Source: Bradyrhizobium sp. CCBAU 53421 | GTDB taxonomy: Bacteria > Pseudomonadota > Alphaproteobacteria > Rhizobiales > Xanthobacteraceae | NCBI RefSeq assembly: GCF_015291625.1 | Contig: NZ_CP030047.1 | Location: 4,340,001-4,404,000 of the forward strand | Length of the DNA: 64,000 nucleotides | Direction: 5' to 3' | Shown: positions 9,637 to 19,019 of the stretch, piece by piece | How positions within the stretch are numbered: the first letter of the stretch is position 1 | Layout: every line of letters begins with the position of its first letter | Notes under the pieces: generated by a model | Databases searched by the model: none | Told to the model about the DNA's origin: nothing | The model's input: only the letters and a program-made list of their open reading frames with translations | Made by a program: the position numbers and the translations under genes

Positions 9637-9665
9637 TGTTGGATGAGGAGGGAGGCGGGCTCGCC

Positions 9666-10889
9666 TCACTCCACCGCCGCATAGACGCCGTTGCGCACCA
9701 GCGAGCGGGTATATTCGCGCTGGCCCGGGCCCTGCATCATGAAGACCGCGATCAGGTCTTCGCTCGGATCGATCCAGAAGAACGTGCCGGCCATGCCACT
9801 CCAGAAGTACTGGCCGACCGAGCCGGAGAACGGCGCGATGCCTTGCTGCATGCGCACGGCGAAGCCGAGGCCGAAGCTGTGGCCGGGCGACACCAGCGTG
9901 CCCTGGACTTTGACGCCTGCGCCGAGGTGATCGGAGGCCATGAATTCGAGCGTCTTGCGGCCGATGATCCTGGTACCGTCGAGCGCGCCGCCATTGAGCA
10001 GCATCTGCGCGAAGCGGGCATAGTCCATCGTGGTCGACACCAGTCCGCCGCCGCCGGATTCCATCGCCGGCTTCTCCAGCATGTTGAACAGCTGCACCTT
10101 CTCATTGGTCCAGGGATCGTTGGCAAAGGCCTCGGCGAGCCGGCCGGCATTGGCTTCCGGCGTGTGGAAGGCAGTCTCGTTCATTTGCAGCGGCGAGAGG
10201 ATGCGTTCGGTGAGGAATTCGCCGAGCGTCTTGCCGCTCACGACTTCGATGATGCGGCCGAGGATGTCGGTGGAGCGGCTGTAGTTCCACTCGGCGCCGG
10301 GCTGGCAGACCAGCGGCATCGCGGCGAGCATGGTGGCGTGCTCGGCATTGGTGATCTTGCGGCTGCGCAACCGCGACTGCTGGTAGAGCTGCTGCACCGG
10401 GCCGTTGCCGGTGTGGTCATACGTCAGGCCCGACGTGTGGCGCAGCAGGTCCTGGATCGTCATCTGCCGCGCGACCGGGACCAGCTCGAGCTTGCCGTTG
10501 TGCTCGACGCCGACCTTGGTCTCGGCGAATTCGGGGATGAACTTCGCGACGGGATCGTTGAGCAGGAAGTGGCCGTCCTCGAGCAGCTGCATGATGCCGA
10601 CCGAGACGATCGGCTTGGTCATCGAGAAGATGCGGAAGATCGTGTCATGGGTCATTGGCGCGGCGGCCGCCGGGCTCTGCCGGCCGATGGCGTCGAACCA
10701 GCCGACCTGGCCGCGCCGCGCCACCAGCACCGTCACGCCGGGCACGGTTCCCTTGTCGACTTCGCGCTTGAAGGTGTCGGACAGTGCCTGCAGCCGCGCG
10801 GCCGACAGTCCGATCGATTCGGGCTTGGCGAGGGGGAAGGACGGGGTGATCTGGCTTGCGGCGTGCTTGGTGGCGGCCTGGGCGTTCAT
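9666..10889 (-). CDS. Serine hydrolase, beta-lactamase/class C-like fold
   Basis: This 407-residue protein starts at the ATG at 10889 behind CGGGAGA. The nucleophile motif is SMTK (Ser within FRIFSMTKPIVS), and the class-C tyrosine motif appears as WNYSRS, with Arg where classical enzymes have Asn. A DLLRHTSGLTYD segment and a C-terminal GMAGTFFWIDP strand match the Pfam Beta-lactamase esterase group (EstB/LACTB-like). No signal peptide is visible, so it is probably a cytoplasmic esterase or amidase and not an antibiotic-resistance enzyme. The substrate is unknown. Confidence 0.87.
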   Translation of the reverse strand: MNAQAATKHAASQITPSFPLAKPESIGLSAARLQALSDTFKREVDKGTVPGVTVLVARRGQVGWFDAIGRQSPAAAAPMTHDTIFRIFSMTKPIVSVGIMQLLEDGHFLLNDPVAKFIPEFAETKVGVEHNGKLELVPVARQMTIQDLLRHTSGLTYDHTGNGPVQQLYQQSRLRSRKITNAEHATMLAAMPLVCQPGAEWNYSRSTDILGRIIEVVSGKTLGEFLTERILSPLQMNETAFHTPEANAGRLAEAFANDPWTNEKVQLFNMLEKPAMESGGGGLVSTTMDYARFAQMLLNGGALDGTRIIGRKTLEFMASDHLGAGVKVQGTLVSPGHSFGLGFAVRMQQGIAPFSGSVGQYFWSGMAGTFFWIDPSEDLIAVFMMQGPGQREYTRSLVRNGVYAAVE

Positions 10890-11058
10890 GGTCTCTCCCG
10901 GGTTCTTGATTCTTGCGGCGGAGTGCCGACGTGGCGTGATGGCCGAAGTCTGGCGCAGAAGTTTTGCAATGAACAGAAGCTTCACCGCTTCGCCCTTGCA
11001 AACCGGCCATGCCCTGTGCTTGAAACGGCGCGAACCGGCGGCGACGCAGGTTCCCTGC

Positions 11059-11134
11059 AGGAGTGTAGCTCAATTGGTAGAGCACCGGTCTCCAAAACCG
11101 GGGGTCGCAGGTTCGAGCCCTGCCACTCCTGCCA
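11059..11134 (+). tRNA. trnW: tRNA-Trp (anticodon CCA)
   Basis: A 76-base cloverleaf can be folded by eye. The acceptor arm AGGAGTG pairs with CACTCCT, then come the D-loop GCTCAATTGGTAGAGC, an anticodon loop CTCCAAA with CCA at 11092-11094, the T-arm GCAGGTTCGAGCCCTGC and an encoded GCCA end. Trp tRNA commonly lies directly before secE-nusG in bacteria. Here 4.2 kb of metabolic genes separate them. Confidence 0.95.
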
Positions 11135-11198
11135 GCTTTTAATCAACAACTTGAATGCCTTGGCCGAGGTCCTGGACCCCGGCCATGATCGTTTTGAC

Positions 11199-12404
11199 CT
11201 ATTTGATCAGCGGGCAGCCGCCGTCCTTCAGCGGCCGGAATGCCTGGTCGCCGGGCACCTCGGCGAGCACCTTGTAGTAATCCCACGGCGCCTTGGATTC
11301 CTCGGGCTTCTTGACCTCGAACAGGAACATCGAGTGCACCATGCGGCCGTCCTCGCGAACCACGCCGTTGTCGGTGAAGGCGTCGCGAACCGGGGTCGCG
11401 CGCATCTTCGCCAGCACCGGCTTGGTCTCCTTGGTGCCGGCGGCCTTCACCGCGTTGAGGTAGTGCAGGGTGGCGCTGTAGGTCGCGGCCTGGTTCATGG
11501 TCGGCATCCGCTTCATGCGCTCGAAGAAGCGCTTGCCGAAGGCGCGGGTGCGGTCGTTGAGATCCCAGTAGTAGGCCTCGGTGATGATCAGGCCCTGCGC
11601 GAGCTTCAGCCCGAGGCTGTGGATGTCGGAAATGAACATCACGATGCCGGCGAGGTTCTGCCCGCCCGCGACGATGCCGAATTCGGCGGCCTGCTTGATC
11701 GCATTGATGGTGTCGCCGCCGCCATTGGCGAGGCCGACGATCTTGGCCTTCGACGACTGCGCCTGCAGCAGGAAGGATGAGAAGTCCGGCGTGTTGAGCG
11801 GGTGCCGGGCGCTGCCGAGCACCTTGCCGCCGGCGGCGCGGACCACGTCACCGGTATCGCGCTCGATCGAGTGGCCGAAAAGATAGTCGGCAGTGAGGAA
11901 GAACCAGGTGTCGCCGCCGTTCTTCACGATCGCGCTGCCGACGGTGTGGGCGTTGGCATAGGTGTCGTAGGTCCAGTGCAGCGTGTAGGGCGAGCAGGAC
12001 TTGCCGGTGATGTCGGAGCTCGCTGCGTCCGTCACGATCATGATCTTCTCGAACTGCTTCGACATCTCCATGCCGGCAAGCGCGGTCGCCGAGGTCGGCA
12101 TGTCGATGATCATGTCGACATTCTCGGCCTCGTACCATTTGCGGGTGATGGTGGCGGCGACGTCGGCCTTGTTGAGGGGATCGGCGGTGACGAGCTCGAT
12201 CGGTTTGCCGAACATCGACCCGCCGAACTCCTCGATCGCCATCTTGGTGGCCTCGACGTTTCCGGCGCCGCCGATGTCCGAATAGACCGACTGGAAATCG
12301 GTCAGCACGCCGATCTTGAGCGGCGCCTGTTGCGCGAGCGCGGGCGCTGCCAGCGCGGCGGCGATCAGGCCGGCGGCGGACAGACTCGTGACGATGGATT
12401 TCAT
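11199..12404 (-). CDS. ABC transporter substrate-binding protein, branched-chain amino acid (Liv) type
   Basis: This 401-residue periplasmic binding protein has a clear signal peptide (MKSIVTSLSAAGLIAAALAA, cleavage likely after PALA at residue 24). The mature start APLKIGVLTDFQSVYSDIGG and the EFGGSMFGKPIELVTADP region match the Peripla_BP_6 family. The ligand may be an amino acid, amide or aromatic/short-chain acid. No permease or ATPase genes are nearby, so it works with a transporter encoded elsewhere. The start at 12404 has GGGGAGA upstream. It is divergent from the GntR gene, and a palindrome 33 bp upstream of its start suggests GntR control. Confidence 0.9.
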   Translation of the reverse strand: MKSIVTSLSAAGLIAAALAAPALAQQAPLKIGVLTDFQSVYSDIGGAGNVEATKMAIEEFGGSMFGKPIELVTADPLNKADVAATITRKWYEAENVDMIIDMPTSATALAGMEMSKQFEKIMIVTDAASSDITGKSCSPYTLHWTYDTYANAHTVGSAIVKNGGDTWFFLTADYLFGHSIERDTGDVVRAAGGKVLGSARHPLNTPDFSSFLLQAQSSKAKIVGLANGGGDTINAIKQAAEFGIVAGGQNLAGIVMFISDIHSLGLKLAQGLIITEAYYWDLNDRTRAFGKRFFERMKRMPTMNQAATYSATLHYLNAVKAAGTKETKPVLAKMRATPVRDAFTDNGVVREDGRMVHSMFLFEVKKPEESKAPWDYYKVLAEVPGDQAFRPLKDGGCPLIK

Positions 12405-12436
12405 GGTGATGCGTCTCCCCGGGGTGTTCTTATCGG

Positions 12437-12449
12437 TTTGTCCGACAAA
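12437..12449. promoter_or_regulatory. GntR operator candidate, copy 1 (SBP side)
   Basis: TTTGTCCGACAAA is a perfect odd palindrome with a central C. It fits the TnGTnnnACnA pattern of FadR/FCD-type GntR regulators (known for the family). It lies 33 bp upstream of the solute-binding protein start. An identical copy is at 12548. Confidence 0.7.
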
Positions 12450-12547
12450 GCTAGATTTGCCCGGTTCCAGTGTCAATTCCGGCCGGAGAGGTGCGACAAT
12501 CCGGCCGCGAATGGCCAATTTGACGCTCAAAACGACTTCGCCTATCC

Positions 12548-12560
12548 TTTGTCCGACAAA
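12548..12560. promoter_or_regulatory. GntR operator candidate, copy 2 (regulator side)
   Basis: A second, base-for-base identical TTTGTCCGACAAA lies 29 bp before the GntR start. The two centres are 111 bp apart, so dimers could bind both sites and repress both divergent promoters. Confidence 0.7.
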
Positions 12561-12589
12561 CGACAATCGAGAGCCTGGGGGAGCTGAAG

Positions 12590-13354
12590 ATGTCCGCCAC
12601 GCCGCTGTTCCGGCGCATCGACGTCGCGCCGGCCTATCAGAAGGTCGCCGACGCGATCGAACGCGAGATCATCAACGGCCGGATCAAGCCGGGCGAGCCG
12701 ATCGGCACCGAGCAGCAGCTGGTCGCGCAGTTCGGCGTCAACCGCTCGACGGTGCGCGAAGGCATTCGAGTGCTCGAGGAGGGCGGGTTGATCCGCCGCG
12801 ATTCCAGCCGCCGCTTGCAGGCCTGCCTGCCACGCTACAACAAGCTCGCCACCCGGCTGTCCCGCGCGCTGATCCTGCATGAGGTGACGTTCCGCGAATT
12901 GTTCGAGACCTCGATGACGCTGGAGGTCGCAAGCGTCGAGGGTGCGGTTGAGCGCGCGAGCGAAGAGAACATCGCCGAGCTCGCCGGCAATCTCGAGCGC
13001 AGCGCTGATGTCGTCGGCAATCCCGCCGAGCTTGCCGAGCTCGACGCGGAATTCCACGTGCTGATGGCCAAGGCCTCGCAGAACCGCGTACTGCAGCTCG
13101 CCCGCGAGCCTGCGGCACAGCTGTTCTTTCCGACCACCGAGATGATCGTCGGCGGCGTGCCGGAGGGCGGCGCGCGCCTCGTCGAGGCGCATCGCCACAT
13201 CCTCGATGCGATCAGGCGGCGCGACAAGGAGGCCGGCGTGCTGTGGACGCGGCGGCATCTGCAGGACTGGCGGCGCGGCTTCGAGAAGATCGCCTCGCTC
13301 GATCGCTCGGTCGAGCACACCTACATGGAACACGCCTACGCCGCGCGGCAGTAG
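12590..13354 (+). CDS. GntR-family regulator, FadR/FCD subfamily
   Basis: This is a 254-residue DNA-binding protein. The winged helix lies at about 13-75 (VADAIEREIINGRIKPGEPI, then FGVNRSTVREGIRVLEEGGL), and an all-helical FCD ligand domain lies at about 95-230 with metal-site-like His residues (DAEFHVLM, EAHRHILDAI). Such proteins usually respond to an organic acid or acyl-CoA and repress uptake and catabolic genes. It starts downstream of two identical palindromes and is followed 53 bp later by the acyl-CoA ligase, which fits control of a local uptake-and-activation set (inference). Confidence 0.92.
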   Translation: MSATPLFRRIDVAPAYQKVADAIEREIINGRIKPGEPIGTEQQLVAQFGVNRSTVREGIRVLEEGGLIRRDSSRRLQACLPRYNKLATRLSRALILHEVTFRELFETSMTLEVASVEGAVERASEENIAELAGNLERSADVVGNPAELAELDAEFHVLMAKASQNRVLQLAREPAAQLFFPTTEMIVGGVPEGGARLVEAHRHILDAIRRRDKEAGVLWTRRHLQDWRRGFEKIASLDRSVEHTYMEHAYAARQ

Positions 13355-13407
13355 CGACGGCAAGGCAAGAACGAGACAACGACAAAAAGCACATTCGGGA
13401 GGGACAA

Positions 13408-15021
13408 ATGAGCGAAGACATCGCAGCAACCATCCAGCGCGCCCGCGAGCACAGCATCGGCGACCTGCTGCGCCGCTCGGCCAAGCGTTACCCCAACAAG
13501 ACCGCGCTGATCTGCGGCGAGGTGCGCTGGACCTTCTTGGAGATGGACGCGATCTGCAATCGGGTCGGACGCGGCTTGCTCGCGCTTGGCGTTGCGAAGG
13601 GCGACCGCGTCGCGGTGCTGTCGCGCAACTCGCATGGCTTCGCCGCGCTGCGTTTCGCGGTGGCGCGGATCGGCGCGATCCTGGTGCCGATCAATTTCAT
13701 GCTCAACCCGGACGAGATCAATTTCATCCTCGCCAATTCCGGCGCCAAGCTGCTCGCGGTCGGTCCCGATTTCGTCGAGACCGCGCACGCGGCGGCCGCC
13801 AAGGGCTCGGCGGTCGAAACCCTGATCTGGCTGCCGGGCGAGGATCCGGCCAGCGCCCCCGAGGGCATCACGACCTTCGACAGCCTGCTGCACGGCGACG
13901 CCTCGGCGCCGGATGCATCGGTCGACAGCCGCGATCCCGCGCAGATCATCTACACCAGCGGCACGGAGTCGCTGCCGAAGGGCGCGATCCTCACCCATGA
14001 AGCCGTGATGTGGCAGTATGTCAGCTGTATCATCGACGGCGGCATGGCGACCGACGACACCGTGCTGCACGCGCTGCCGCTGTATCATTGCGCGCAGCTC
14101 GACGTGTTCCTCGGGCCTGCGATCTATCTCGGCGCCACCAGCCTCATTACCGGCAAGCCGGTGCCCGATAACCTTCTGGCGCTGATCGCGGCCCACAAGA
14201 TCAATTCGTTCTTCGCGCCGCCGACGATCTGGATCGCGATGCTGCGCTCGCTCGCCTTCGATCGCACCGACCTGTCGACCCTGCGCAAGGGCTATTACGG
14301 CGCCTCGATCATGCCGGTCGAGGTGCTGCTCGAATTGCAGCGCCGGCTGCCCGACGTGAAATTCTGGAATTTCTACGGCCAGACCGAAATCGCGCCGCTC
14401 GCCACCGTGCTGGCGCCGGAGGATCAGCTGCCGAAGGCGGGCTCGGCCGGCAAGCCCGCGATCAATGTCGAGACGCGGGTGGTCAAGCCGGACATGACCG
14501 ACGTCGGGGTCGGGGAGGTCGGCGAGATCGTGCACCGCTCGCCGCATCTGTTGTCCGGCTATTACAACGATCCGGTCAAGACCGCGGCGGCGTTCGCCGG
14601 CGGCTGGTTTCACTCCGGCGATCTCGCGACCGTCGACGCCGACGGCTACATCACCGTGGTCGATCGCGTGAAGGACATGATCAAGAGCGGCGGCGAGAAT
14701 GTCGCGAGCCGCGAGGTCGAGGAGATGATCTACCGGTTGCCTGCGGTGTCGGAGGTTGCGGTGGTCGGGCTGCCCGATCCGCGCTGGATCGAGGCGGTGA
14801 CCGCGATTGTCGTGGTCAAGGCTGGTGCGAGCCTCGATGCCGACGCGGTGATTAAGCACTGCGCGGCGTCGATGGCCCATTTCAAGGTCCCGAAGCAGGT
14901 CATCTTCGTCGATGCCTTGCCGAAGAACCCGAGCGGCAAGTTGCTGAAGCGCGAGCTGCGCCAGCGTTACGTCGGCGGCGCCACCCTCGATCAAGCGGTC
15001 CAGAAGAGCTTTGCCGGGTGA
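13408..15021 (+). CDS. Acyl-CoA synthetase (AMP-forming ligase)
   Basis: This 537-residue ANL-superfamily enzyme should activate a carboxylic acid with ATP and CoA in the cytoplasm. The P-loop reads YTSGTESLPKGA near 182-193 (ESLPKG in place of the common TGRPKG). The adenylate-binding NFYGQTE lies near 325, the hinge GWFHSGDLATVDADGYI near 398-414 and the catalytic lysine is in NPSGKLLKREL near 511. The start is the ATG at 13408 with CGGGAGGGA before it. It is probably co-transcribed with the GntR gene 53 bp upstream. The substrate, likely a fatty or aromatic acid, cannot be fixed from sequence. Confidence 0.92.
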   Translation: MSEDIAATIQRAREHSIGDLLRRSAKRYPNKTALICGEVRWTFLEMDAICNRVGRGLLALGVAKGDRVAVLSRNSHGFAALRFAVARIGAILVPINFMLNPDEINFILANSGAKLLAVGPDFVETAHAAAAKGSAVETLIWLPGEDPASAPEGITTFDSLLHGDASAPDASVDSRDPAQIIYTSGTESLPKGAILTHEAVMWQYVSCIIDGGMATDDTVLHALPLYHCAQLDVFLGPAIYLGATSLITGKPVPDNLLALIAAHKINSFFAPPTIWIAMLRSLAFDRTDLSTLRKGYYGASIMPVEVLLELQRRLPDVKFWNFYGQTEIAPLATVLAPEDQLPKAGSAGKPAINVETRVVKPDMTDVGVGEVGEIVHRSPHLLSGYYNDPVKTAAAFAGGWFHSGDLATVDADGYITVVDRVKDMIKSGGENVASREVEEMIYRLPAVSEVAVVGLPDPRWIEAVTAIVVVKAGASLDADAVIKHCAASMAHFKVPKQVIFVDALPKNPSGKLLKRELRQRYVGGATLDQAVQKSFAG

Positions 15022-15352
15022 TCCGCCCGGCGGCTGCGGTAGACGGCCGAGGCAAGGGACCTCAGGCCGTCCGGCTAAGTGCTTGATTCAAGAGGCCCCG
15101 TTGCGGTCTGCCCGAGGGGTGGCCGGGGCGGGGCGCGACCCCACTGACCTTGACGTTTGGCCGGTCTCGCAGTAGATACGCGGCACTCGCAGCCGGCCCG
15201 CTTTGATCGCGGATATCCGGCGCGGCCTAATTCCCCGAACATTCGAGCTCGTTTATCGGCTCAACCTTCCAAACGAGGGCTGGGTCCGCAAGGTCGGCTG
15301 TTCGGATTCCTTGAAACGTTGCAATCGTCCGGAGACGGACGCGGATCTCACG
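15022..15352 (+). other. Intergenic region upstream of secE with hairpin and promoter
   Basis: No gene is supported here. A hairpin at 15042-15071 (GACGGCC-GAGG...CCTC-A-GGCCGTC) lies 20 bases after the ligase stop and may end that transcript, although no T-run follows. A good promoter is at 15150-15178. The remaining 170 bases up to secE would be its 5' leader. Confidence 0.7.
15150..15178 (+). promoter_or_regulatory. Sigma-70-type promoter for secE-nusG
   Basis: TTGACG (15150-15155) and TAGATA (15173-15178) are separated by exactly 17 bases, which is close to consensus. The predicted start is near 15186, giving a leader of about 165 bases before secE. Confidence 0.7.
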
Positions 15353-15544
15353 ATGGCTTTCAGCCCGTTCAAATTCCTGCAGGAAGTGCGCTCGGAGACC
15401 GCCAAGGTCACCTGGCCGACGCGCCGCGAGACGACCATCACCACCATCATGGTGTTCGTGATGGTGGCGCTGGCCTCGATCTTCTTCTTCGCCGCAGATC
15501 AGATCATCCGCTATCTGATTACCCTGATACTGGGCATCCACTGA
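15353..15544 (+). CDS. secE: Preprotein translocase subunit SecE
   Basis: This 63-residue single-span membrane protein is the clamp of the SecYEG channel. The conserved amphipathic segment FLQEVRSETAKVTWPTRRET precedes one membrane segment (about 31-55). It has the short form with one membrane helix, usual outside the enterics. The frame is open upstream, but the conserved start is MAFSPFKFL. The stop overlaps the nusG start (TGATG), which indicates translational coupling. Confidence 0.95.
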   Translation: MAFSPFKFLQEVRSETAKVTWPTRRETTITTIMVFVMVALASIFFFAADQIIRYLITLILGIH

Positions 15545-16098
15545 TGAGCATGGGAACTCAATTGATGGACAAGCGCTGGTACATCGTTCACGCCTATTCG
15601 AACTTCGAGAAGAAGGTTCAGGAATCGATCCGCGAGCAGGCCAAACAGCGCGGGCTGGAAGAGCTGTTCGAGCAGATTCTGGTGCCGACCGAGAAGGTCA
15701 CCGAGGTGCGCCGCGGCCGCAAGATCGACGCCGAGCGCAAGTTCTTCCCGGGCTATGTGCTGGTGAAGATGAAGCTGACCGACGAGGCGTTCCATCTGAT
15801 CAAGAACACCCCGAAGGTGACCGGCTTCCTTGGCGCGGAAAACAAGCCGATGCCGATTTCCGAAGCCGAGGCGATGCGGATCCTGCACCAGGTGCAGGAG
15901 GGCGTGGAGCGTCCGAAGGCGTCGGTGTCGTTCGAGATCGGCGAGAACGTGCGCGTGGCCGACGGCCCGTTCGCCTCGTTCTCCGGCGTGGTGGAAGAAA
16001 TCGATGAGGCGCGCTCGCGCGTGAAGGTCGCGGTGTCGATCTTCGGCCGCGCGACCCCCGTGGAACTGGAATTCGGTCAGGTCGAAAAGGTGGTCTGA
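15544..16098 (+). CDS. nusG: Transcription antitermination/elongation factor NusG
   Basis: This 184-residue factor binds the RNA polymerase clamp and links transcription to Rho or ribosomes. The NGN domain starts at KRWYIVHAYSNFEKKV (about 9-24) and continues through FFPGYVLVKM. The C-terminal KOW domain is ENVRVADGPFASFSGVVEEID. The start at 15544 overlaps the secE stop; ATGs at 15550 and 15565 are alternatives. It is the normal partner of secE and precedes rplK by 129 bp. Confidence 0.96.
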   Translation: MSMGTQLMDKRWYIVHAYSNFEKKVQESIREQAKQRGLEELFEQILVPTEKVTEVRRGRKIDAERKFFPGYVLVKMKLTDEAFHLIKNTPKVTGFLGAENKPMPISEAEAMRILHQVQEGVERPKASVSFEIGENVRVADGPFASFSGVVEEIDEARSRVKVAVSIFGRATPVELEFGQVEKVV

Positions 16099-16227
16099 CC
16101 GGACGGCGTGGGGTATATGCCCCGCGTCTAGTAGAGGCCGTGGGAGGGAGGAGGCGGTCGCCAGCCCCTTCGACCGAACCACGGAACCTGAAACCGCCGG
16201 CCCCGTCCGGCACAACAGGAGTGATAA

Positions 16228-16656
16228 ATGGCAAAGAAAGTGACCGGATACCTGAAGCTTCAGGTCCCGGCCGGTGCGGCGAATCCTTCGCCCCCGATCG
16301 GTCCCGCGCTTGGTCAGCGCGGTCTGAACATCATGGAGTTCTGCAAGGCGTTCAACGCGCAGACCCAGAAGGAAGAGAAGAACACCCCGATCCCGGTGAT
16401 CATCACGATCTATGCGGACCGGTCCTTCACCTTCGAGATGAAGACCCCTCCGATGTCCTACTTCCTCAAGCAGGCCGCCAAGATCCAGTCCGGATCGAAG
16501 GCGCCGGGCCGCGACAAGGCCGGCAAGGTGACCAAGGCGCAGGTGCGCGAGATCGCCGAGAAGAAGATGAAGGACTTGAATTGCGACACCATCGAATCGG
16601 CCATGAAGATGGTCGAGGGCTCTGCCCGTTCGATGGGTCTGGAAGTTGCGGGGTAA
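16228..16656 (+). CDS. rplK: 50S ribosomal protein L11
   Basis: This 142-residue protein of the large subunit GTPase-associated centre binds 23S rRNA together with the L10-L12 stalk. The N-terminal domain carries the proline-rich [16 protein letters not shown] segment (here [20 protein letters not shown]), and the C-terminal rRNA-binding domain ends [11 protein letters not shown]. Length is typical. It is preceded by an ACAGGAG ribosome site and followed after 6 bp by rplA. Confidence 0.98.
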   Translation: MAKKVTGYLKLQVPAGAANPSPPIGPALGQRGLNIMEFCKAFNAQTQKEEKNTPIPVIITIYADRSFTFEMKTPPMSYFLKQAAKIQSGSKAPGRDKAGKVTKAQVREIAEKKMKDLNCDTIESAMKMVEGSARSMGLEVAG

Positions 16657-16662
16657 CGGGCC

Positions 16663-17355
<693 letters not shown>

Positions 17356-17382
17356 GGTATCCGGCCGTGGCGAGATAAAGAG

Positions 17383-17418
17383 GGGCGGGATCGGGCAACC
17401 GGTTCCGCCCTTTGTTTT
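17383..17418 (+). terminator. Intrinsic terminator after rplA
   Basis: The stem GGGCGGGA/TTCCGCCC (one G-T pair) carries an inner CGG-GCAA-CCG hairpin with a stable GCAA loop and is followed by TTTGTTTT. It separates rplKA from the 2-hydroxyacid dehydrogenase gene. Confidence 0.88.
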
Positions 17419-17487
17419 GCCGGAAGCGCTTTCGAGCGAAGAAAACGCCAAGGCAAGATCTGAAGCGTCTCGCAGGAAACAAGAACA

Positions 17488-18441
17488 ATGCCCGATAAGG
17501 TCCTGGTCTATTCGCGCTTTCCCAAGGCCCAGCTGATCCGCTTCGGCGAGCGCTATGGGCTCCTCAACGCGGCCGGCAAGCGACTGGGCGAGGCGTTCCC
17601 GCCGGCCGACCTCGCCGACATCAGAGCCATGATCACTGCCGGCGGCACGTCGCTGCGCGGCGAGGCCATGGACATGCTGCCGAAGCTCGGCGCGATCGTC
17701 TGCTACGGCACCGGCTATGACGGCGTCGACCTCGCCGCCGCCGCCAGGCGCGGCATCGCGGTCGGCCACAGTCCGGGGGCGAACGCGGCGTCGGTGGCCG
17801 ACACGGCGCTGACCTTGATGCTGGCGTCGGTGCGGCGTCTGTTGGTGGCGGACGATTACGTGCGGAGCGGCGACTGGGCCGGTGCAAAGCCGTCGCCAAT
17901 GATGCGGCCGCAGGCCGGCATGCGCGGCCGCAAGGTCGGCGTCTACGGCATGGGCGAGATCGGCCGCAAGATCGCCGCGCGCGTCGCCGCCTTCGAGACC
18001 GAGGTCGGCTATTTCAGCCGCTCCAAGCACGACGTGCCCTATCAATACTTTCCGACGCTGGAGGCGCTCGCCGATTGGTGCGGCGTGCTGATGGTGGCGG
18101 TGCGCGCCGGCGCCGAGACCGAGCGTGCGGTCAACGCCGACATCCTGCGCCGGCTCGGCAGCGACGGCTTTGTCGTCAATATCTCGCGCGGTTCCGTCAT
18201 CGACGAGACCGCACTGGTCGCCGCGCTGACCGAGGGGGTGATCGCCGGCGCCGGCCTCGATGTGTTCGCCACGGAGCCGCATGCGCCCGGCGCGCTAACG
18301 GCGCTGCCAAACGTGGTGCTGTCGCCGCACCTCGGCGGCCACACCCTGGAATCGCACGTCGCGATGCAGAACTGCGTGCTCGCCAATCTCGACGCATTCT
18401 TTGCCGGCAAGCCGTTGCCATATGAGGTAAGGGGCGCCTGA
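17488..18441 (+). CDS. D-2-hydroxyacid dehydrogenase (glyoxylate/hydroxypyruvate reductase-like)
   Basis: This 317-residue cytoplasmic enzyme reduces a 2-keto acid or oxidises the hydroxy acid. The Rossmann motif GVYGMGEIG lies at 151-159, and the catalytic Arg234 (NISRG), Glu263 (FATEP) and His281 (SPHLGGHT) are all present. The FSRSK after the second strand (176-180) has basic and polar residues that favour NADPH over NADH. It is inserted between rplA and rplJ, with a terminator upstream, so it must have its own promoter. Glyoxylate or hydroxypyruvate is the most likely substrate class (inference). Confidence 0.92.
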   Translation: MPDKVLVYSRFPKAQLIRFGERYGLLNAAGKRLGEAFPPADLADIRAMITAGGTSLRGEAMDMLPKLGAIVCYGTGYDGVDLAAAARRGIAVGHSPGANAASVADTALTLMLASVRRLLVADDYVRSGDWAGAKPSPMMRPQAGMRGRKVGVYGMGEIGRKIAARVAAFETEVGYFSRSKHDVPYQYFPTLEALADWCGVLMVAVRAGAETERAVNADILRRLGSDGFVVNISRGSVIDETALVAALTEGVIAGAGLDVFATEPHAPGALTALPNVVLSPHLGGHTLESHVAMQNCVLANLDAFFAGKPLPYEVRGA

Positions 18442-19019
18442 GCGGCTGCCGGTTCAGGCCTTGGAACCGGTTCCCGGCCGCTATATGAAACTGGTCCAAT
18501 ATTTGCTCTTGGCAAGCAGGGCAGGACCGGCTACATAGCGCCTTCCGGGCGTGCTGGCACTTGCTGGCATGTCCGTGCTCGCATTCCGAAAACCTGAGAT
18601 GATAGGAGATCATTCCTTTCTGCATGCCCGCAAGGATGCTCGAAAGGAAGGAGACCCGTCGCCTCCAACGGAATGAGAGCAGGGCGTTCGGCCTCGGCCG
18701 ATAGCCCGATCCTGTCCAAGACTGCAGGCGCCCGCGAGAACTTCGTGTTTTCAACGGCTTAATCGCATGGCCTGCATAGACGGGTGAAGACCGGATTTTG
18801 CGCTCCAGGTCGCGATCAGTTCGCGGCTTGAGAGGCTGGTTTGGTTCGAACCTCGACAGCCCATGGCCGCAAGGCTCTGGGAGGGCAGGCTTCTAGATGT
18901 CGTCTTGCCCGGCATGTCCGAGGGGCCTTGGCCTCACGGATCAGGTTTAGGGCGGGACGATGGGTGCAACCCGGCGGTCCTGCCTTCGCGGAAAGGCCGC
19001 CAACCGGAAAGAGCTTGCT
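18442..19019 (+). other. Long 5' leader region of rplJ
   Basis: No protein gene is supported in these 578 bases. Structures seen are a bulged hairpin just after the dehydrogenase stop (AGCGG...CCGCT at about 18441-18481), a hairpin at 18613-18649 (TTCCTTTC/GAAAGGAA) and a GGCGG/CCGCC hairpin at about 18972-19001, close to the rplJ start. The last could be part of the L10-type leader where the L10-L12 complex represses translation (known in other bacteria; not demonstrated here). Confidence 0.5.
18509..18537 (+). promoter_or_regulatory. Candidate promoter for rplJL-rpoBC
   Basis: TTGGCA (18509-18514) and TACATA (18532-18537) are 17 bases apart. It lies between the dehydrogenase and rplJ, where a promoter is expected. 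The implied leader would be about 475 bases, which is long, so a nearer start cannot be excluded. Confidence 0.5.

Noticed and set aside
9666..10889. Beta-lactamase conferring drug resistance
   Set aside because: No signal peptide, and the Tyr motif is YSR instead of YxN, fitting an esterase-like serine hydrolase.
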